From NCBI GenBank assembly GCA_946183715.1, contig CAMHDB010000146.1:1-5156 (forward strand): 5,156 nt of DNA, written 5' to 3'. Made by a program: the position numbers and the translations under genes. The notes under the pieces were generated by a model. It was not told the DNA's origin. It saw only the letters and a list, made by a program, of their open reading frames with translations, and made no database searches. This DNA comes from an uncultured Oscillibacter sp. GTDB taxonomy: Bacteria; Bacillota; Clostridia; Oscillospirales; Oscillospiraceae. This document shows positions 1-5,012 of this stretch, in pieces. Each line of letters starts with the position of its first letter. The stretch's first letter is position 1.

Positions 1-422
1 TGGTAGGCGGAGATGTCAACGCCGAAACGCACGTCGTACTCCTCCCCGGTGTACTTCAGCCTGTCCCCTTCCCAGACGAAATCGCTGTCGAGGAAGCGCA
101 GGGGGGCGATGTCCTGAAAGACGAAGGCGGTAGTATTGAGTACCGGGGTCACGGCGCTGAGGGCCGGGAACTCCGGCTCTGACAGGATTCCATTCTCCTC
201 CACGGCGGAGTAGCGCTCCTCCTCGTCGAACGACCGCGAAGCGGCCTCCGAGGACACCGAACGCACGACGCCCACCATTGACAGCGTGAAAAAGAGCAGA
301 ATGTACAGCGCAATCACCATGCGGGTTTTCCGCCGCCGCCGGACGCGGCGTCCAAATTCTCCGAACCGCTCACGCCGCTGGCGCCTGCCGTGGCGGTTCG
401 GGACGATGCCTGTCTCCTCCAA
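1..422 (-). CDS. Membrane-anchored GH25 lysozyme/muramidase, N-terminal part (partial at window edge)
   Basis: Only the first 140 codons are in the window. The product has a cytoplasmic Arg-rich tail (residues 1-34, with RRQRRER and RRVRRRRK clusters), a single hydrophobic segment at about 35-53 (MVIALYILLFFTLSMVGVV), an acidic linker, and then FGVDISAYQ at 133-141, cut by the window edge. That last motif matches the opening strand of glycoside hydrolase family 25 (G-[IV]-D-[VI]-S-x-x-Q-G), whose Asp lies in the active site. GH25 enzymes cleave the MurNAc-GlcNAc bond of peptidoglycan. The topology implies a type II membrane protein with its catalytic domain outside the cell. The start is taken as TTG because an in-frame TAG lies seven codons upstream, AGGAAGG sits 9 nt before it, and the only later ATG (318-320) would remove the positively charged tail. 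The family call rests on one motif plus architecture; the catalytic domain is not visible here. Confidence 0.72.
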   Translation of the reverse strand, partial: MEETGIVPNRHGRRQRRERFGEFGRRVRRRRKTRMVIALYILLFFTLSMVGVVRSVSSEAASRSFDEEERYSAVEENGILSEPEFPALSAVTPVLNTTAFVFQDIAPLRFLDSDFVWEGDRLKYTGEEYDVRFGVDISAY

Positions 423-431
423 TACGATTCG

Positions 432-438
432 CCTTCCT
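432..438 (-). promoter_or_regulatory. Ribosome binding site deciding the TTG start of the GH25 gene
   Basis: AGGAAGG on the minus strand, 9 nt before TTG (420-422). No ATG or GTG start lies between it and the upstream in-frame stop at 441-443, so it points to TTG initiation. Confidence 0.7.
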
Positions 439-470
439 TTCTAACACGTGACGTGCGGATTGTACGTAGC

Positions 471-499
471 AGTATAGCAGACTTTCACAGGAAATGCAA
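471..499 (-). promoter_or_regulatory. Sigma-A-type promoter for the GH25 gene
   Basis: On the minus strand, TTGCAT (494-499), a spacer of exactly 17 nt, and TATACT (471-476). The -10 box has five of six consensus bases and the -35 box four of six. The predicted transcript starts near 464, leaving a leader of about 40 nt before the TTG start. It is arranged back-to-back with the plus-strand promoter at 584-612. Confidence 0.72.
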
Positions 500-583
500 C
501 CTCAAATTTCTCCCGTTTTGTGGAAAATCCAGCAGACGCGGCGCGGCTCTGGGCATTTCTGGCAAAAAAGCCCCGAAAACCCA

Positions 584-612
584 TGGACAAACGCCCCGGA
601 GTGTGATAGGAT
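584..612 (+). promoter_or_regulatory. Sigma-A-type promoter for the multi-pass membrane protein gene
   Basis: TGGACA (584-589), a 17-nt spacer, and TAGGAT (607-612) preceded by TGA, which forms an extended -10 (TGnTAGGAT). The predicted transcript starts near 619, about 45 nt before the ATG at 664. Nothing else coding is evident in the 241-nt gap 423-663, which otherwise holds the opposing promoter. Confidence 0.62.
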
Positions 613-663
613 AATCATGTTCCCCCGGATTTCACAGTACAATCTTGAACGAGGTCGAATGCG

Positions 664-1482
664 ATGGATAAAATACAAATGATTCCGCTGACGGCGGCGG
701 TCGGAGGCGTCGCGGCGCTGGCGCTCCGAATATGGAACCTCCGCGCCGGATTCGAGGAAGATACCGGGCTACCGATACCCGGAAACCAGTCCTTCCCCGC
801 CCTGCTGGCCCTGCTGGCCGTCGTACTGCTCGCGCTCACCGCGCAGTCGTGGCGGCTGTCCGGCAACGGCAACCCCCGCTTCCCCTTCCGCACACAAAGC
901 CGCTTACTTTCTATTCTGCCCGTGGCGGGCGCGGTTCTGCTGTGCCTCTCCGGCGCGGCGGATATCTTAGAGGCCCTCGGCGCCTCCCAAGACCCCTACG
1001 AGTACGCCGGGCTGATTGGCGGGGAGACCGTCGGCATGAGTACGGGCATACAGCTCGCCTCCGGGGCGCTGACGCTCCTCTCGGCGTGGGCCGTGTTCGA
1101 GTGTGCGCTGGCCTGCCTGCGCGGGACTTTGCACGGGCGCGCAATCGTCATGATTCCCGCCGTATCCCTCGCCTTCCGCCTCGTGACCGTGTACCGTATC
1201 GACTCCGTCAACCCCGTACTGCAAGACTACGCCCCCGCCCTTGTGGCGTTACTCTTCCACGTACTCGGTTTCTACTCCTTCTCCGCCTTCACATTCGACA
1301 GCGGCGACTTGCGGCAGTTCGCTATCGCCGCCGGGGGTTCCGTCACGCTCGCCCTGTGCGTGCTCGCCGACAAGAGCGACTACATCTCCACGCCGCTGTT
1401 GCTCCTCGGGAGCGCCGCCGCCCTCGCCGGGTTCCTCGTCCTCGCCCTACAGGCCCCCGCACAACCCGCGAACAATCCGTGA
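664..1482 (+). CDS. Multi-pass integral membrane protein of unknown function
   Basis: A 272-residue, strongly hydrophobic protein. By eye I see about seven or eight membrane segments, near residues 7-24, 44-62, 82-104, 126-151, 160-178, 188-210, 217-235 and 242-262. A polar stretch after the first segment (RIWNLRAGFEEDTGLPIPG, 22-40) and a loop at 105-125 containing DPYEY are the most distinctive soluble parts. No transporter, kinase or protease motif is recognisable, and I cannot name a family. The ATG is supported by GAGGT at 651-655 with 8-nt spacing and by the promoter at 584-612. The next gene has its own promoter, so this is probably a single-gene transcript. Small hydrophobic proteins of this style recur in Clostridia, but that resemblance is an impression rather than an identification. 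Confidence 0.82.
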   Translation: MDKIQMIPLTAAVGGVAALALRIWNLRAGFEEDTGLPIPGNQSFPALLALLAVVLLALTAQSWRLSGNGNPRFPFRTQSRLLSILPVAGAVLLCLSGAADILEALGASQDPYEYAGLIGGETVGMSTGIQLASGALTLLSAWAVFECALACLRGTLHGRAIVMIPAVSLAFRLVTVYRIDSVNPVLQDYAPALVALLFHVLGFYSFSAFTFDSGDLRQFAIAAGGSVTLALCVLADKSDYISTPLLLLGSAAALAGFLVLALQAPAQPANNP

Positions 1483-1501
1483 TTCCCGCGCCCCGGTTTT
1501 T

Positions 1502-1520
1502 GTGCTGGGACGCACTTTTT
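1502..1520 (+). terminator. Possible weak intrinsic terminator after the membrane protein gene
   Basis: A short stem GTGC (1502-1505) / GCAC (1512-1515) with a 6-nt loop is followed directly by five T residues (1516-1520). The stem is only 4 bp, so it is weak. Its position, 20 nt after the stop codon and just before the next promoter, is what makes it plausible. Confidence 0.35.
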
Positions 1521-1525
1521 AGGTC

Positions 1526-1554
1526 TTGCGCTTTCGCGGCCTCTGTGCTAAACT
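1526..1554 (+). promoter_or_regulatory. Sigma-A-type promoter for the KKPED-repeat / methyltransferase unit
   Basis: TTGCGC (1526-1531), a 17-nt spacer, and TAAACT (1549-1554) with an extended TGC immediately upstream. The predicted transcript starts around 1560-1562, about 10 nt before the Shine-Dalgarno sequence at 1571. This placement rules out the in-frame GTG at 1555 as a start, since it would lie upstream of the mRNA 5' end. Confidence 0.62.
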
Positions 1555-1569
1555 GTGCGCATATTTCCC

Positions 1570-1612
1570 GAAAGGAGGTTGCCGCCTCTGACTTTCAGAG
1601 ACGCGCGTCGCG
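1570..1612 (+). promoter_or_regulatory. Structured leader with perfect Shine-Dalgarno sequence and mutually exclusive hairpins
   Basis: AAAGGAGGT (1571-1579) complements the 16S rRNA 3' tail, yet the first ATG is at 1615. Two folds compete. In one, GAAAG (1570-1574) pairs with CTTTC (1592-1596) and GAGG (1575-1578) with CCTC (1585-1588), giving 9 pairs with a 3-nt bulge that covers the whole Shine-Dalgarno sequence. In the other, CTCTGA (1586-1591) pairs with TCAGAG (1595-1600). CGCG (1602-1605) can also pair with CGCG (1609-1612). In the second state only about 10 unpaired nt separate GGAGG from the ATG. The pairings are visible directly; a regulatory role is inferred. Confidence 0.5.
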
Positions 1613-1614
1613 AT

Positions 1615-2031
1615 ATGGACGATGACAAGAAGCCGGAGGGGATAACGCCGGAGGAGAAGAAGCCGGGTATCAGGAGACTGGCCCACAGGAGGCTGGCCCA
1701 CAGAAAACCGGAGGAGAAGAAGCCGGAGGACAAAAAGTCGGTCGACAAGAAGCCGGAGGACAGGAAACCGGAAAGCAAAAAGCCGGTCGACAAGAAACCG
1801 CAGGAATACGAACAGGAGTTTTTAGCCGACGCCGCGCGGCGCGCGCACGATGAGGAATTGGAAATGCTTGCCAATATCGCCATCATACGTAGTACGATGA
1901 TGAATCGGCGCGACGAAGTGCGTACCGAAGAGCGCGGCAGCGACGGCAAGTCCCAACAGCGCGAATTGGAACGCCGTCTCCTGCTCCGCATGAACATGAA
2001 CCGCAACCCCGACGACGAATCCAAGGTATGA
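1615..2031 (+). CDS. Lysine-rich protein with twelve KKPED-like pentapeptide repeats, unknown function
   Basis: 138 residues from the ATG at 1615. Residues 5-64 are twelve uninterrupted pentapeptides with consensus (K/R)-K-P-E-(D/E). The rest, about 65-138, is charged and probably alpha-helical, with acidic and basic runs around AARRAHDEELEMLANIAII and ELERRLLLRMNMNR. There is no signal peptide and no membrane segment, so a cytoplasmic location is likely. I recognise no family. A highly charged repeat arm plus a helical tail could suit nucleic-acid or ribosome contact, but nothing shows that. The start is uncertain: the perfect Shine-Dalgarno sequence at 1571-1579 lies 9 nt before an in-frame CTG (1588), which would add nine residues, while the ATG needs a folded spacer. 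The stop overlaps the methyltransferase ATG (ATGA, 2028-2031), so the two genes are probably translationally coupled. Confidence 0.72.
   Translation: MDDDKKPEGITPEEKKPGIRRLAHRRLAHRKPEEKKPEDKKSVDKKPEDRKPESKKPVDKKPQEYEQEFLADAARRAHDEELEMLANIAIIRSTMMNRRDEVRTEERGSDGKSQQRELERRLLLRMNMNRNPDDESKV
1627..1806 (+). repeat. Twelve in-register 15-bp tandem repeats encoding KKPED-like pentapeptides
   Basis: Twelve 15-bp units without insertion or deletion. The typical unit is AAGAAGCCGGAGGAC, exact at 1717-1731 and 1747-1761. Divergent units include the second (ITPEE), the fourth and fifth (RRLAH twice) and the eighth (KKSVD). The units at 1672-1701 differ by one base in 15, which suggests a recent local duplication. 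Several units contain GGAGG inside the coding sequence. Confidence 0.9.
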
Positions 2032-3368
2032 ATACGGGATTCGTGGAGGCCTACAACAGCGACGGGGCCGGGATTATCAGACCGCCGGGAGGCGCGGTGG
2101 TATTCGTGCCGGGGGCCGTGCGCGGCGAGACCGTCGAATACCGCGTCACACGGACGCGCCAGAACGCAGCCCAAGGCGAATTATGCCGCATCGTCACGCC
2201 GTCGCCATCCCGGCGCGTCCCTGACTGTCCTTATTTCGGGCGCTGTGGCGGCTGTGACTTCCGCCACGTCTCCTACGAGGAGGAACTGTCGGCCAAGCGC
2301 CGACGCGTACAGGACGCCCTCACGCGTCTGGGCGGCGCGGAAATCGAAGTCGAACCCGTCTTGGGCGCGGAAGCCCCGGGACGGTACCGCAATAAGAGCC
2401 AGTACCCGGTCAGCGCCGGCGGCGTAGTCGGATTCTACCGCGCGGGCAGTCACGAGGTCGTGGACGTGCGCGACTGCCTCCTCCAGCCCCCCGCCGCCAA
2501 TCGTACCGCCGACGCCGTGCGCGCGTGGATGTCGCGCTACCGCGTCCCCGGCTACGGCGAGCGCTCCGGAAAGGGCCTTGTACGTCACGTCTACGTCCGG
2601 GTCAACCGCCGCGGGGAATCCCTGTGCTGTATCGTCGCGAACGGGAAGAGCCTCCCCAAAGAACCCGAACTCGTCGGTATCGTACTCGAACGGGTTCCCG
2701 GGACTATCGGCGTCGTCGTCAATACGAATACCCGTCGGGATAACGTGATTCTCGGCCCGCGCTACCGCGTCCTCTGGGGACAAGACTTTCTCTATGACAC
2801 GCTCCAAGTCCCGGCCCCCGGCGGCCTCCGGGAACTGTCGTTCAAGCTGTCGTTGCCGTCCTTCTACCAAGTCAACCCCGCGCAGACTGAAAAACTGTAC
2901 GCCCTCGCCGTCGAAAACGCCGCCTTGACTGGTACGGAAACCGTGCTGGACTTGTACTGTGGAATCGGCACCATTACGCTGAGTATGGCGCTTTCGGCGG
3001 GGCGCGTACTGGGCGCGGAAATCGTCGAACGCGCCGTCCGCGACGCCGCCGAAAACGCCGCCCGGAACGGTATCGGCAACGCCGAATTTGTCCGCGCCGA
3101 CGCCTCCGAACTCGCCGCACGCATCAACCTGCGCCCGGAAGTCGTGGTATTCGACCCGCCCCGCAAGGGCCTTACGCCCGAGGGTATCGCGGCTGTCGCG
3201 GCGATGTCCCCCGCGCGCGTGGTCTACGTCTCCTGCGACCCCGGCACGCTCGGCCGCGACGTGCGCCGCCTCGCCGACTGCGGCTACCGCGTCCGCCGCG
3301 CCGCCGCCGTCGATATGTTCCCGCGTACAAGGCACGTCGAGAGCGTGATTCTGCTGGCAAAAACATAA
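2028..3368 (+). CDS. rlmD: 23S rRNA/tRNA (uracil-5-)-methyltransferase, RlmCD/RumA/TrmA family
   Basis: The family transfers a methyl group from S-adenosylmethionine to C5 of uridine in 23S rRNA (or tRNA). At 446 residues this is full length. Visible parts in order: a TRAM RNA-binding domain (about 1-56, with VVFVPGAVRGE); a four-cysteine Fe-S site (C67, C73, C76 in CPYFGRCGGC, and C150 in RDC); the FYQVNPAQTEKLY motif (279-291); the SAM-binding loop VLDLYCGIGT (306-315); FDPPRKG (375-381); the catalytic nucleophile C403 in YVSCDPGTLGRD; and the proposed general base E438 in RHVESV. All key residues are intact. Firmicutes members often act on 23S U747 and U1939 (RlmCD), but the target cannot be read from this sequence, so the symbol marks the family. 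Only a weak AAGG precedes the ATG, which overlaps the previous stop codon, pointing to translational coupling with the KKPED-repeat gene. Confidence 0.93.
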   Translation: MNTGFVEAYNSDGAGIIRPPGGAVVFVPGAVRGETVEYRVTRTRQNAAQGELCRIVTPSPSRRVPDCPYFGRCGGCDFRHVSYEEELSAKRRRVQDALTRLGGAEIEVEPVLGAEAPGRYRNKSQYPVSAGGVVGFYRAGSHEVVDVRDCLLQPPAANRTADAVRAWMSRYRVPGYGERSGKGLVRHVYVRVNRRGESLCCIVANGKSLPKEPELVGIVLERVPGTIGVVVNTNTRRDNVILGPRYRVLWGQDFLYDTLQVPAPGGLRELSFKLSLPSFYQVNPAQTEKLYALAVENAALTGTETVLDLYCGIGTITLSMALSAGRVLGAEIVERAVRDAAENAARNGIGNAEFVRADASELAARINLRPEVVVFDPPRKGLTPEGIAAVAAMSPARVVYVSCDPGTLGRDVRRLADCGYRVRRAAAVDMFPRTRHVESVILLAKT

Positions 3369-3378
3369 AATTTCCCGC

Positions 3379-3397
3379 CTCCCCGCACGGCGCGGAG
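3379..3397. other. Imperfect GC-rich hairpin downstream of the methyltransferase gene
   Basis: An 8-bp stem with one C-C mismatch and the 3-nt loop ACG lies 10 nt after the methyltransferase stop. No T-run follows directly on the plus strand. On the minus strand an AAATTTTA stretch follows five bases later. It could be an auxiliary transcription-pausing or mRNA 3'-end structure. Confidence 0.3.
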
Positions 3398-3416
3398 CAG
3401 CGGAGAGCATAATAAG

Positions 3417-3441
3417 ACCGGACATGAATTTCATGTCCGGT
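3417..3441. terminator. Probable bidirectional intrinsic terminator between convergent genes
   Basis: A perfect 11-bp inverted repeat (arms 3417-3427 and 3431-3441) encloses a 3-nt loop. It lies 6 nt after the gpmI-like stop codon (3448-3450) and 48 nt after the methyltransferase stop. The bases after the stem are T-enriched but interrupted in both directions: TTCGCGTTTATT on the plus strand and CTTATTAT on the minus strand. It is therefore better placed to end the minus-strand operon, with the plus-strand gene sharing it. Confidence 0.75.
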
Positions 3442-3447
3442 TCGCGT

Positions 3448-4953
3448 TTATTCCACAATGAGCGTTTTGCCGTCCATCTCCTCCGGACAGGCAAGGCCCA
3501 TCACGTCCAGCACAGTCGGGGCGATATCCGACAGCCGCCCTTCGCGCAGACGCGTGCCCGCGCCGCATAGCAGGAACGGTACCGGGTTCGTCGTGCCCGA
3601 CGGTTTCGGGGAGCCGTTGTCCTGTAACATCTCCTCCGCGTTGCCGTGACTGCCCGTCACCATGGCGATACCGCCCAGTTTCAGCGCGGCGTCGACGACG
3701 CGCCCAATACACTCGTCGACCGTCTCCACGGCGCGCACGGTCGTTTTAAAGTCGCCCGTATGCCCGGCCTTGTCGCAGTCGGAGAGGGTCAGCACAATCA
3801 TGTCGTAGGTTCCGGCCTCCATGCGCGCGACGGCCTCGGCGGAGAGGTCTTCGGCGCTCTTCTCGGGGTGTACGGCGGCGTCCGGGCCGTAGAGCGACGG
3901 CACCGAAAAGCATTCTTCTCCCGGGAACGGCGTCTCGCGCCCGCCGTCGAAGAGCGTCGTCACGCGCTCGATGCGCTCCTCCTCGCCCATGCGGAGTTGC
4001 GTCAGGCCCAGCCCGCTGAGGTATTCGCCCAGCGTGTTGCGCAATTCCGGGCGCGGGAAGGCCGCCTCGATTTCGGGCACGCCGCACTCCCCCGTACTCA
4101 CGCACACCAGCGGGAAAACCTGCCGGGTGAAGGCGTTGAAATCGGGGGAAGTCAGCGCCTGCGCGAGTTCCTTTAGACGGCTCCCGCCGCAATTGAAGAA
4201 AATCACGCTGTCGTGGTCGGAGACTGTCCCGGAGGCGTCGCAGATAATCGGCTCTATGAACTCGTCGGTAATCCCGGCGCGGTAGAAGCGCTCGACGGCG
4301 TCGGCGGGGACAGGGTTAATGTCGGTACCCTCCCCGTAGACGAGGGCGTCGTAGGCCTCTTCGATAAGGTCCCAGCGTTCCTGTCTGTCCATGCCGAACC
4401 GCCGGCCCATGACGGTCGCGATAGTGCCCGTGTCAAGTTCCCTGCAGACGGCCTCGGCGCGGCGGAGGAAGTCGGCCCCGGAGGTCGGCGGCGCGGTGCG
4501 CCCGTCGAGAAAGGCGTGTACCCAGACGCGTTTGATGCCGTAGTCGCGGGCCATGCGCAGCAGCGCGAACAGGTGTTCCGTGTGGGAGTACACGCCCCCG
4601 TCGGAGAGCAGTCCAATCAGGTGCAGGGCGGTGCCGGATACCTGACAGTTCTCCATAGCCCGCACGTAGGCCGGATTCCGGAAGAAAGAACCGTCGGCGA
4701 TACTCTCCGAGACGCGGGTCAAGTCCTGCGCGACGAGGCGTCCGGAGCCGATGAGGAGGTGTCCGGCCTCGCTGTTGCCGCACTGCCCGGGCGGGAGTCC
4801 GGCGTCGGAGCCGGACGCGGCCAGCGTGGTACAGGCGTACTCCCGGCGGAGGCGGTCGAGAACGGGCGTATTCGCGGCCCAGACGGCGTTTCCCGCGGGT
4901 TCGCCGGACACGCCCAGACCGTCCGCGATAATCAGAATGTTAGGCGCTTTCAT
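3448..4953 (-). CDS. gpmI: GpmI-family (2,3-BPG-independent) phosphoglycerate mutase homologue with altered active site
   Basis: The family, in the alkaline phosphatase superfamily, interconverts 3- and 2-phosphoglycerate using two Mn ions and a phosphoserine. At 501 residues the length is normal and every family block is present: ADGLG (10-14), GQCGNSEAGH (56-65), LLSDGG (115-120), MGRRFGMDRQERW (182-194), the C-terminal DCDKAGHTG (392-400) and TTNPVP (454-459). Conserved residues include D11, S61 (the phosphoserine position), R152, R184, R190, R259, D394, H398 and H436. Against the Geobacillus stearothermophilus enzyme several key residues are replaced: metal ligands D444 and H462 by S435 and G453, D154 by T153, R261 by G256, K336 by R327 and H123 by Y122. 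The frame is intact, so this is not simple decay. It lies 59 nt after tpiA; GAGGG precedes the ATG by 9 nt. Family membership is certain; mutase activity is doubtful. Confidence 0.9.
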   Translation of the reverse strand: MKAPNILIIADGLGVSGEPAGNAVWAANTPVLDRLRREYACTTLAASGSDAGLPPGQCGNSEAGHLLIGSGRLVAQDLTRVSESIADGSFFRNPAYVRAMENCQVSGTALHLIGLLSDGGVYSHTEHLFALLRMARDYGIKRVWVHAFLDGRTAPPTSGADFLRRAEAVCRELDTGTIATVMGRRFGMDRQERWDLIEEAYDALVYGEGTDINPVPADAVERFYRAGITDEFIEPIICDASGTVSDHDSVIFFNCGGSRLKELAQALTSPDFNAFTRQVFPLVCVSTGECGVPEIEAAFPRPELRNTLGEYLSGLGLTQLRMGEEERIERVTTLFDGGRETPFPGEECFSVPSLYGPDAAVHPEKSAEDLSAEAVARMEAGTYDMIVLTLSDCDKAGHTGDFKTTVRAVETVDECIGRVVDAALKLGGIAMVTGSHGNAEEMLQDNGSPKPSGTTNPVPFLLCGAGTRLREGRLSDIAPTVLDVMGLACPEEMDGKTLIVE

Positions 4954-4985
4954 GACGGCTTTCCCTCATTCCGGTTTCATGGTAG

Positions 4986-5001
4986 CGGCCCGCGCGGGCC
5001 G
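4986..5001. repeat. Perfect 16-bp GC palindrome in the tpiA-gpmI spacer
   Basis: CGGCCCGCGCGGGCCG is fully self-complementary and all G/C. In the tpiA-gpmI mRNA it would form a 6-bp stem with a GCGC tetraloop, starting 11 nt after the tpiA stop. No T-run follows, so it is not a standard terminator. It could act as an mRNA stability or processing element that sets the relative dosage of the two genes. Confidence 0.6.
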
Positions 5002-5012
5002 GAGCGAAAAAG

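Noticed and set aside
390..682. Two short plus-strand reading frames (390-614 and 494-682)
   Set aside because: They overlap the divergent promoters and the GH25 start region, lack Shine-Dalgarno sequences and have no coherent protein features.
1555..1557. In-frame GTG as start of the KKPED-repeat gene
   Set aside because: It directly follows the -10 box, upstream of the predicted transcription start, and the Shine-Dalgarno sequence lies downstream of it.
732..1625. Plus-strand reading frame of 297 codons, Arg/Pro-rich
   Set aside because: It is an out-of-frame shadow of the membrane protein gene, with no ribosome binding site and a composition typical of frame-shifted GC-rich sequence.
1548..2174. 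Minus-strand reading frame of 208 codons with an SSGFL-like pentapeptide pattern, resembling pentapeptide-repeat proteins
   Set aside because: The pattern is the reverse complement of the 15-bp KKPED repeat. The plus strand has the promoter, Shine-Dalgarno sequence and ATGA overlap, and this frame runs into the start of the methyltransferase gene.
2181..3494. Minus-strand reading frame of 437 codons
   Set aside because: It lies opposite the fully motif-supported methyltransferase gene, crosses the terminator hairpin and shows no recognisable domain. It is a by-product of GC-rich codon bias.
3448..4953. gpmI homologue as a pseudogene
   Set aside because: There is no frameshift, internal stop or truncation, and the blocks outside the altered active-site positions are well conserved. 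Altered function fits better than decay.
4966..4980. Four-codon minus-strand reading frame (MKPE) just before gpmI, as a leader peptide
   Set aside because: It is too short to judge, has no Shine-Dalgarno sequence of its own, and such tiny frames are common by chance.
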